From CAIOSQ01 sp044359885 (GTDB lineage: Bacteria; Pseudomonadota; Alphaproteobacteria; CACIAM-22H2), in the NCBI GenBank assembly GCA_044359885.1, contig JBIKLI010000118.1, forward strand, positions 1-11,841: a stretch of 11,841 bases of DNA, written 5' to 3'. Below are positions 6,602-11,841 of the stretch, piece by piece. The notes under the pieces were generated by a model. That model was not told where the DNA came from. It was given only the letters and a program-made list of their open reading frames with translations, and did no database searches. The number at the start of each line of letters is the position of its first letter. Within the stretch, counting starts at the first letter, position 1. The position numbers were made by a program, and so were the translations under genes.

Positions 6602-6931
6602 ATGCTGATCGCCGCAGTCCTTCGCCCATCCGAGGAATATCCCGCGGATCGGCGCGCACATCGCCGGCAGTCCGTCAATCTAGGGGCGAATTTCGGTTTC
6701 GATGGCATACCCGAACCCGTCTCATGCATCCTTGTGGATGTCTCCGCCGGTGGTGCGCAGATCATGGGCCGTCTTCCCGAGGGCGTCCTCGAGGCCAAGC
6801 TGGAGATCTCGGGTTTCGATCCGTTGCCCTGCCGCGTGATCTGGCGAACGGAAACGAAGTTCGGGGTCCGCTTTCTCAACGACCCCAAGGACATCGCGTC
6901 GCGTCTGTCGAAGATCATGTCGGGGAAGTGA
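6602..6931 (+). CDS. Small stand-alone PilZ-domain protein, putative c-di-GMP receptor
   Basis: A 109-residue protein made almost wholly of one PilZ domain, a cytosolic receptor module for cyclic di-GMP. Both binding motifs are visible: RxxxR at Arg17/18-Arg21/22 (DRRAHRR) and DxSxxG at 46-51 (DVSAGG). Later strands end in CRVIWRTETKFGVRFL (77-91), typical of PilZ. The ATG at 6602 has an AGGAG five bases upstream (6592-6596). The frame is open further upstream to 6455, but that segment overlaps ubiX, lacks family resemblance and is not needed. No effector domain is present, so output must come through a partner. Neighbours (ubiX, serB) give no clue to the process controlled; motility, polysaccharide or development are family possibilities only. 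The 3' end overlaps the serB 3' end by 17 bases. Confidence 0.88.
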   Translation: MLIAAVLRPSEEYPADRRAHRRQSVNLGANFGFDGIPEPVSCILVDVSAGGAQIMGRLPEGVLEAKLEISGFDPLPCRVIWRTETKFGVRFLNDPKDIASRLSKIMSGK

Positions 6932-7826
6932 AGTCCGGCGCCGGGTCCGGAACGGCGAATTCGTCCCGCCGGTAGCCCTGCAGGAACAGCAGTGCGGTAA
7001 GGTCGCCATGGGCGATCGAGACGCGCGCGGCCTTGGCGACCATCGGCTTGGCGCGGAACGCCACGCCCAGTCCGGCCAGCGCCAGCATTTCGAGATCGTT
7101 TGCGCCGTCGCCGGTGGCGATGGTGTCGTGCAGGTCGAGACCCTGCCGGTTCGCAAGCCGGCCCAGCGCCGCCGCCTTGGCCGCGGCGTCGAGGATCGGT
7201 TCGCGCACCGTCCCCGCGAGCCCGGCGTCGTCCATAAGCAACTCGTTCGCCTCGTCGTGGTCGGCACCGAGCGCGTGGCGGACACGGCGCGTGAACACCG
7301 TGAACCCTCCGGAGACGATCGCCGTGTAGGCCCCGTGCCGGCGCATCGTCGCGATCAGCACGGCGGCGCCCGGCATCGCCTCGATCCGGCGCGCGGCCGC
7401 GTCGAGCAGGCTTGCCGGGCGGCCCGCGAACAGGCCGACGCGCGCCCGAAGCGATCCACGGAAGTCGATCTCTCCGTTCATCGCCCGTGCCGTGACGGCT
7501 GCGACCTGGGGGCCGATCCCGGTCATGGACGCCAACTCGTCGAGCATCTCGTTGCGGATCAGCGTCGACTCCATGTCGGCGACCAGCAGACGCTTGCGAC
7601 GGCCGGCGGCCGCGACCAGGTTGACGTCGATGCGGCGAGCCGTCAGGACGGCGCGCGCCGCAACTAGGATCTGCTCCGGGGCCGGGCCACGCGCGAGCGG
7701 GATGTCGCAGGCTTCGCCGGGCGAGAGCCAGGCCGGCGGCCCGAGGCCACCGATCCCCGCGAGCGCACGAAGGTCGTCGTCGCCGAGCTCGCCGGCGGGC
7801 GCGATCAGGGAAAGGACGAAGCTCAT
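6915..7826 (-). CDS. serB: SerB, phosphoserine phosphatase (HAD superfamily)
   Basis: Removes the phosphate from O-phospho-L-serine, the last step of serine synthesis, in the cytosol. The 303-residue product has an N-terminal region of about 78 residues (a degenerate ACT-like part in many SerB proteins) and a HAD domain. Motif I is DMEST at 84-88 with nucleophile Asp84; the second acidic residue, normally Asp, is Glu86. Motif II is SGG at 172-174, the motif III lysine is probably Lys217, and motif IV is GDGAND at 239-244. The start MSFVLSLIAP fits the family. Its ATG is the complement of 7824-7826 and overlaps the miaA ATG on the other strand; a second ATG lies two codons upstream (7832). Neither has a clear ribosome-binding site. 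The stop lies inside the end of pilZ. The family call is firm; preference for phosphoserine is by family. Confidence 0.93.
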   Translation of the reverse strand: MSFVLSLIAPAGELGDDDLRALAGIGGLGPPAWLSPGEACDIPLARGPAPEQILVAARAVLTARRIDVNLVAAAGRRKRLLVADMESTLIRNEMLDELASMTGIGPQVAAVTARAMNGEIDFRGSLRARVGLFAGRPASLLDAAARRIEAMPGAAVLIATMRRHGAYTAIVSGGFTVFTRRVRHALGADHDEANELLMDDAGLAGTVREPILDAAAKAAALGRLANRQGLDLHDTIATGDGANDLEMLALAGLGVAFRAKPMVAKAARVSIAHGDLTALLFLQGYRRDEFAVPDPAPDFTSPT

Positions 7827-8811
7827 GACCATCGGGGGTCTACGCGAGAACGTCGCCGGGCGCCAGGACCGGCTGGCGGCCACGGCGCAGCGGCTGCCCG
7901 CGATCCTGATCGGGGGGCCGACCGCCGCGGGCAAGTCCGCCCTGGCGCTGGCCCTGGCTCGGGAATTCGACGGCGTGATCGTCAACGCCGATTCCATGCA
8001 GCTCTATCGCGAGTTGCGGATCCTGTCGGCGCGGCCGGGCGCCGCCGACGAAGCCGCGGCACCGCACCGCCTCTACGGGATCCTTCCGGCGCAGACCCGC
8101 GGCTCGGCGGGCGCGTGGCGCGTGCTGGCGATGGCCGAACTCGACGCGGCCTGGAGCCAGGGGCGACGTCCGATCGTCGTCGGCGGCACCGGGCTCTATC
8201 TGCGCGTCCTCGAAGCCGGGATCGCTCCGGTCCCGGCGATCCCCGAGGCGGTGCGGGTGGCGTTGCGCCAGGTGCATGCCGAACTCGGCGACCGCGGTCT
8301 CCACGCCCGGCTGGCGGCGCGCGATCCGGCGGCGGCGGCGCGGCTCGCCGTGGCCGACACGCATCGCGTGCTGCGCGCGCTCGAGGTGATCGAGACCACC
8401 GGGCGCAGCCTTGCCGATTTCCAGGCGGCCCAGCCGCCGCCACCCGGGCTGCCTTGCCTGCGCATCCTGTTGTCGCCGCCGCGCGACGTGCTGGCGGCGC
8501 GGATCGACCGGCGCTGCGACGCGATGCTCGCCGCGGGCGCGCTGGACGAGGTCGCCGGCCTGCTTGCCGCAGCGCCCGATCCGGATCTGCCGGCCCGCAA
8601 GGCCGTGGGTGTGCCCGAGCTTGCCGCCCTGCTGGCGGGCGAGATCGACGGCGCCGTGGCGCTTGCCCTCTTCCAGCGGGCCACAAGGCGGTACGCAAAA
8701 AGGCAGATGACCTGGTTCCGCCACCAGTTTGCCGCCGACCTTGTCGTCGACGCGCAATTTTCGGAAAGCCTTGCGGACAAAATCTTTCAGTTTATTAGAA
8801 ACTCGGATTGA
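7825..8811 (+). CDS. miaA: MiaA, tRNA dimethylallyltransferase
   Basis: Transfers a dimethylallyl group to N6 of A37 in tRNAs that read codons starting with U, improving decoding. The 328-residue protein has Walker A GPTAAGKS (31-38), the substrate-binding DSMQLYR (56-62), GGTGLYLR (120-127), the RKAVGVPEL segment and the terminal RYAKRQMTWFR, all diagnostic. The N-terminus is about 20 residues longer than the shortest family members, but there is no ATG, GTG or TTG between codon 1 and the P-loop. AAAGGA lies about nine bases before the ATG, supporting this start. The ATG overlaps the serB start codon head to head. The last dozen codons are strikingly AT-rich compared with the rest, apparently because a promoter for ilvB lies there. 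Unlike many proteobacteria, hfq does not follow. Confidence 0.95.
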   Translation: MTIGGLRENVAGRQDRLAATAQRLPAILIGGPTAAGKSALALALAREFDGVIVNADSMQLYRELRILSARPGAADEAAAPHRLYGILPAQTRGSAGAWRVLAMAELDAAWSQGRRPIVVGGTGLYLRVLEAGIAPVPAIPEAVRVALRQVHAELGDRGLHARLAARDPAAAARLAVADTHRVLRALEVIETTGRSLADFQAAQPPPPGLPCLRILLSPPRDVLAARIDRRCDAMLAAGALDEVAGLLAAAPDPDLPARKAVGVPELAALLAGEIDGAVALALFQRATRRYAKRQMTWFRHQFAADLVVDAQFSESLADKIFQFIRNSD

Positions 8812-8837
8812 CCGCGCGCCTGGCTCCTGTCTAGTTT
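8779..8837 (+). promoter_or_regulatory. Candidate promoter for ilvB with AT-rich upstream element
   Basis: TTGACC (8808-8813, five of six consensus bases, overlapping the miaA stop) is followed after 18 bases by TAGTTT (8832-8837, three of six). Directly upstream, 8779-8801 is an A/T-rich stretch unlike the rest of the window, placed about where an UP element would contact the RNA polymerase alpha subunit. A start near 8844 gives an ilvB leader of about 60 bases. The -10 is weak, so activation or another sigma factor cannot be excluded. Confidence 0.45.
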
Positions 8838-8843
8838 ACGCCC

Positions 8844-8894
8844 CGCTTTCGCTGCGGTGCAGCGACGCGTCGCCATCCACCAGCCGAGAAAGCG
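8844..8894 (+). promoter_or_regulatory. Structured ilvB leader with possible masked ribosome-binding site
   Basis: CGCTTTC (8844-8850) is perfectly complementary to GAAAGCG (8888-8894), which forms most of the only purine-rich stretch before the ilvB ATG. Inside, CGCTGC-GGT-GCAGCG (8850-8864) can form a tight hairpin. The palindrome GCGACGCGTCGC (8862-8873) overlaps that hairpin and could be an alternative stem or a protein-binding site. No leader peptide with isoleucine, valine or leucine codons and no U-run terminator are present, so this is not a classical attenuator. Function is inferred only. Confidence 0.35.
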
Positions 8895-8903
8895 AGACGT
8901 CAG

Positions 8904-10700
8904 ATGTCCTCCGTCGCCGATGCCGCCCGCCCTGCCGCCCAGGCCGAGATGTCGGGTGCGGAAATCATCCTCAAGGCGTTGGTGGACCAGGGCGTAGAAT
9001 TCATCTTCGGCTATCCCGGTGGCGCCGTCCTGCCGATCTACGACGCGCTGTTCCAGCAGAACGCGCTGCGTCACATCCTGGTCCGGCAGGAGGGCGGCGC
9101 CGTCCATGCCGCCGAAGGCTATGCACGCTCGACCGGCAAGGTCGGGGTCGTGCTCGTGACCTCCGGGCCGGGCGCCACCAACGCCGTGACCGGTCTCACC
9201 GACGCGCTGATGGATTCGATCCCGATCATCTGCCTCACCGGGCAGGTGCCGACGCACCTGATCGGCAACGATGCGTTCCAGGAGGCCGACACCACCGGGA
9301 TCACGCGGCCATGCAGCAAGCACAACTACCTCGTGAAGGACGTGAACAAGCTGGCCCGCGTGATGCACGAGGCCTTCCATGTCGCCACCAGCGGGCGGCC
9401 GGGTCCGGTCGTGATCGACCTGCCGAAGGACGTGCTGTTCGCCAAGGGCCCTTATGTCGGGCCGGAGAGCGTGCGCCATCGCAGCTACAATCCGCGGCGC
9501 GAGCCCGACGCGGCCCGGATCGCCGAGGCGGTCGAACTGCTGGCGAACGCCAAGCGGCCGATCGTCTATGGCGGCGGCGGGATCATCAATTCGGGCCCCG
9601 AGGCGTCGCGCCTCGTGACCGAATTCGTCCGGCGCAGCGGCTTTCCCTGCACGCTCACGCTGATGGGGCTGGGGGCGGTGCCGGCCTCGGATCCGCATTT
9701 CCTCGGCATGCTGGGCATGCACGGCAGCTACGAAGCCAACATGGCGATGCATGATTGCGACGTCATGATCGCCATCGGCTCGCGCTTCGACGACCGCGTC
9801 ACCGGCCGGCTCAGCGCCTTCTCGCCCAATTCGCGCAAGATCCACATCGACATCGACCCGTCCTCGATCAACAAGAACGTCCGCGTCGACGTGCCCATCG
9901 TCGGCGACGTCGCCGCGACGATGCGGGCGCTGCTCGCGGCGTGGAACCGGCGCGATCCGGCGCTCGACCGCAAGGCGCTGGCGTCGTGGTGGGAGCAGAT
10001 CGAGCAGTGGCGCGGCCGCAAATGCTTCGCCTATGCGCAGGGCGCCGACATCATCAAGCCGCAATACGCGGTCGAGCGGCTCTTCGAGCTCACCCGCGAC
10101 CGGGAGACATTCATCACCACCGAAGTCGGCCAGCATCAGATGTGGGCCGCGCAGCTCTACCGGTTCGAGAAGCCGAACCGCTGGATGACCTCGGGCGGGC
10201 TCGGCACGATGGGCTACGGTCTTCCGGCCGCGATGGGCGTCCAGCTGGCGCATCCCGACGCGCTGGTGGTCGATGTCGCGGGCGAGGCGTCGATCCTCAT
10301 GAACATCCAGGAACTGTCGACGATCGTGCAGTATCGCCTGCCGGTGAAGGCCTTCATCCTCAACAACCGCTACATGGGGATGGTGCGGCAGTGGCAGGAG
10401 CTGCTGCACGGCAACCGCTATTCCGAAAGCTACATGGACGCGCTGCCGGATTTCGTGAAGCTCGCCGAGGCGTTCGGCTGCGTGGGCCTGCGCTGCGCCA
10501 AGCCCGGCGACCTCGACGGAGTCATCCGCGAGATGATCGCCAACAAGCGGCCGACGATCGTCGATGTCGCGGTCGACGAGAAGGAAAACTGCTTCCCGAT
10601 GATCCCGTCGGGAGCCGCGCACAACGAGATGATCCTCGGGCCCGGCGCGGATGGAAAGCCGGGCGCCGCCGTATCCGAAGAGGGCATGGTGCTCGTCTGA
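8904..10700 (+). CDS. ilvB: IlvB, acetohydroxyacid synthase large (catalytic) subunit
   Basis: ThDP-dependent enzyme that condenses two pyruvates to acetolactate, or pyruvate and 2-oxobutyrate to acetohydroxybutyrate, the first shared step of valine, leucine and isoleucine synthesis. The 598-residue protein has the three usual domains. The N-terminal pyrimidine-binding domain includes FGYPGGAVLPIYD (35-47) and the ThDP-activating Glu63 in RQEGGA. The central domain contains GSRFDDRVTGRL (292-303). The C-terminal domain includes TSGGLGTMGYGLPAA (429-443), the cofactor-metal segment GEASILMN (460-467) and MVRQWQELLHGNRYSESY (493-510). The usual GDG of the metal motif reads GEA here. GQVP (113-116) and Trp497, sites where herbicide-resistance changes arise in the family, have the ordinary residues. 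The first ATG was chosen; GAAAGCGAG ends about seven bases before it, and the next in-frame ATG (codon 16) has no ribosome-binding site. ilvN follows 35 bases later. Confidence 0.96.
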   Translation: MSSVADAARPAAQAEMSGAEIILKALVDQGVEFIFGYPGGAVLPIYDALFQQNALRHILVRQEGGAVHAAEGYARSTGKVGVVLVTSGPGATNAVTGLTDALMDSIPIICLTGQVPTHLIGNDAFQEADTTGITRPCSKHNYLVKDVNKLARVMHEAFHVATSGRPGPVVIDLPKDVLFAKGPYVGPESVRHRSYNPRREPDAARIAEAVELLANAKRPIVYGGGGIINSGPEASRLVTEFVRRSGFPCTLTLMGLGAVPASDPHFLGMLGMHGSYEANMAMHDCDVMIAIGSRFDDRVTGRLSAFSPNSRKIHIDIDPSSINKNVRVDVPIVGDVAATMRALLAAWNRRDPALDRKALASWWEQIEQWRGRKCFAYAQGADIIKPQYAVERLFELTRDRETFITTEVGQHQMWAAQLYRFEKPNRWMTSGGLGTMGYGLPAAMGVQLAHPDALVVDVAGEASILMNIQELSTIVQYRLPVKAFILNNRYMGMVRQWQELLHGNRYSESYMDALPDFVKLAEAFGCVGLRCAKPGDLDGVIREMIANKRPTIVDVAVDEKENCFPMIPSGAAHNEMILGPGADGKPGAAVSEEGMVLV

Positions 10701-10735
10701 CCGCCGTCCTCCTTCGTCATCAGGAAGTCCCGACC

Positions 10736-11248
10736 ATGCCCGTGCAGCAGCCGATCGAACGCCATACCATCGCCGTCATCGCCGACAACGAACCGGGGGT
10801 GCTGGCGCGCATCGTCGGCCTGTTCTCGGGGCGCGGCTACAACATCGAGAGCCTGACCGTCGCCGAGACCGACGCCGACGCGCATCTGTCGCGCTTCACG
10901 ATCGTCACCTCCGGCACGCCGATGGTGATCGAGCAGATCAAGTCGCAGCTCGATCGCCTCGTGCCGGTCCACAGCGTCAGCGACATGACCCTGGGCGGCC
11001 CCCATGTCGAGCGCGAGCTGGCCCTGCTGAAGGTCGCCGGTACCGGCGAGAAGCGGGTGGAGAGCCTGCGGCTCGCCGACGTCTTCCGCGCCAAGGTGGT
11101 CGACTCCACGACAGAGTCGTTCGTGTTCGAGATCACCGGCGCGACCGACAAGGTCGATGCCTTCATCAGCATCCTGCGCCCGCTCGGGCTGGTCGAGATC
11201 AGCCGCACCGGCGTGGCGGCGATCGCGCGCGGCAAGACGCCGATGTGA
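10736..11248 (+). CDS. ilvN: IlvN, acetohydroxyacid synthase small (regulatory) subunit
   Basis: Regulatory subunit that activates IlvB and confers feedback inhibition by valine or related amino acids. The 170-residue length fits the family. An N-terminal ACT domain (about 10-82) includes the signature DNEPGVLARIVGLFSGRGYNIESL, whose start forms the effector-binding loop. A C-terminal domain (about 92-166) carries ELALLKV and the SRTGVAAIARG end. The ATG is preceded by AGGAAG (10722-10727) with eight bases between. It is separated from ilvB by 35 bases without a terminator, so the two form one operon. Its stop codon overlaps the GTG start of the exporter gene. The frame is open far upstream inside ilvB, but only this start fits. 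Confidence 0.96.
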   Translation: MPVQQPIERHTIAVIADNEPGVLARIVGLFSGRGYNIESLTVAETDADAHLSRFTIVTSGTPMVIEQIKSQLDRLVPVHSVSDMTLGGPHVERELALLKVAGTGEKRVESLRLADVFRAKVVDSTTESFVFEITGATDKVDAFISILRPLGLVEISRTGVAAIARGKTPM

Positions 11249-11841
11249 GCGACTGGCTGCTGCCGCTGGCGTCGATCGCCGCGGCCAATCTGCTGGGAGC
11301 GATGTCGCCGGGCCCGGCTTTCGTGCTGATCGTGCGCACGGCCATCGCCCATGGCCGCAGCGCGGCCTGGCGGCCCATCGCCGGGCTGGCGCTGGGCGCG
11401 ACGGTCTGGACCGCCGCCGCGCTTTGGGGCCTGCAGGCGCTGTTCGCGGCCGCGCCCTGGATCGCGCAGATGCTGCCGGTCGCCGGCGGCGCCTTCCTGA
11501 TCTGGTTCGCGGCGCGGATCTGGCGCGGTGCCGCGTCGCCCGTCCCGGCGATCGGCGCGCCGGGCGGCGCGCGCACCGGGTTCGCGCACGCTTTCGCGTT
11601 GCAGCTGGCCAATCCCAAGGTCATGGTCTTCTTCGGCGCGCTCTTCATGGCCGTGCTGCCGCCGCAGCCGCCGCCGGCCATGCAGGCGGCGATCCTGGCG
11701 ATGATCGCGTTCAACGAATTCGCGTGGTACGGCATCGTGGCTGCCGTGTTCGGCAGCGACGCCGCGCGGGCGGTCTATGCGCGCGCCAAGGGGGGGATCG
11801 ACCGCACGATGGCCGCGCTGCTGTTCGCGCTCGGCGCAAAG
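11245..11841 (+). CDS. LysE/RhtB-family amino acid exporter (3' end missing)
   Basis: Inner-membrane efflux protein of the LysE/RhtB superfamily, which exports amino acids such as lysine, threonine, homoserine or leucine. The 199 visible residues open with MSDWLLPLASIAAANLLGAMSPGP, containing the family hallmark SPGP (21-24) in the first membrane helix. Further hydrophobic segments lie at about 43-69, 73-93, 114-139, 147-170 and 188-199, and the NPK signature is at 123-125. About ten residues or fewer are probably missing. The start is a GTG sharing bases with the ilvN stop (GTGA), so translation is probably coupled; no good independent ribosome-binding site is seen and no in-frame ATG comes before the SPGP motif. 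The position after ilvBN suggests export of branched-chain amino acids or precursors, which is inference; the substrate cannot be read from the sequence. Confidence 0.88.
   Translation, partial: MSDWLLPLASIAAANLLGAMSPGPAFVLIVRTAIAHGRSAAWRPIAGLALGATVWTAAALWGLQALFAAAPWIAQMLPVAGGAFLIWFAARIWRGAASPVPAIGAPGGARTGFAHAFALQLANPKVMVFFGALFMAVLPPQPPPAMQAAILAMIAFNEFAWYGIVAAVFGSDAARAVYARAKGGIDRTMAALLFALGAK

Noticed and set aside
8857..8903. Leader peptide before ilvB starting at GTG 8857
   Set aside because: The frame has no stop before the ilvB start, has no ribosome-binding site and shows no run of branched-chain amino acid codons.
8787..10622. A 611-codon open frame on the minus strand across ilvB
   Set aside because: It is fully antisense to a clear acetohydroxyacid synthase, with His/Arg/Asp-rich composition and no recognisable domain.
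1..11841. A novel defence, mobile or biosynthetic system
   Set aside because: All sizeable frames are explained by known core families. There are no direct-repeat arrays, integrases, transposases, toxin-antitoxin pairs or composition breaks apart from the short AT-rich islands noted.

Overview
The window is a GC-rich (by eye roughly two thirds G+C) bacterial chromosome segment, densely packed with core housekeeping genes. The protein sequences and gene neighbourhood (mrp beside hflK-hflC-degP, serB-miaA beside ilvB-ilvN, stand-alone PilZ, ubiX) point to an alphaproteobacterium, most likely of the Rhodospirillales type. I infer this from recalled family resemblance, not from a search. There are no rRNA or tRNA genes, insertion sequences, CRISPR arrays, phage genes or signs of recent transfer. 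I do not see a new multi-gene system. The points worth a second look are mostly regulatory layout and a few substituted motif residues.

Left part (1-4631): mrp (Fe-S carrier ATPase, cut by the left edge, minus strand) diverges from a plus-strand run hflK-hflC-degP. HflK and HflC overlap by the ATGA stop/start arrangement and form the membrane complex that modulates the FtsH protease. DegP follows after 36 bases and is the periplasmic protease/chaperone, so the run looks like an envelope protein quality-control operon. The 195-base divergent spacer holds a good heat-shock (RpoH-type) promoter candidate for hflK and a sigma70-type candidate for mrp.

Middle part (4666-6931): a lone periplasmic substrate-binding protein of the branched-chain amino acid/amide type follows degP closely. 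It runs convergently into ubiX (flavin prenyltransferase for the UbiD step of ubiquinone synthesis), leaving 3 bases between the stops. Divergent from ubiX is a small PilZ-domain protein with intact c-di-GMP-binding motifs.

Right part (6915-11841): serB (phosphoserine phosphatase, minus strand) overlaps the end of pilZ by 17 bases. Its start codon overlaps, head to head, the start codon of miaA (tRNA dimethylallyltransferase). After miaA comes ilvB-ilvN (acetohydroxyacid synthase large and small subunits). A LysE/RhtB-family exporter follows, overlapping the ilvN stop codon and cut by the right edge. A promoter candidate with an AT-rich upstream element lies across the end of miaA. The ilvB leader can form hairpins that would cover its weak ribosome-binding site. 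IlvB and IlvN make the common precursor of valine, leucine and isoleucine, and the coupled exporter may relieve overflow of these or related amino acids (inference).
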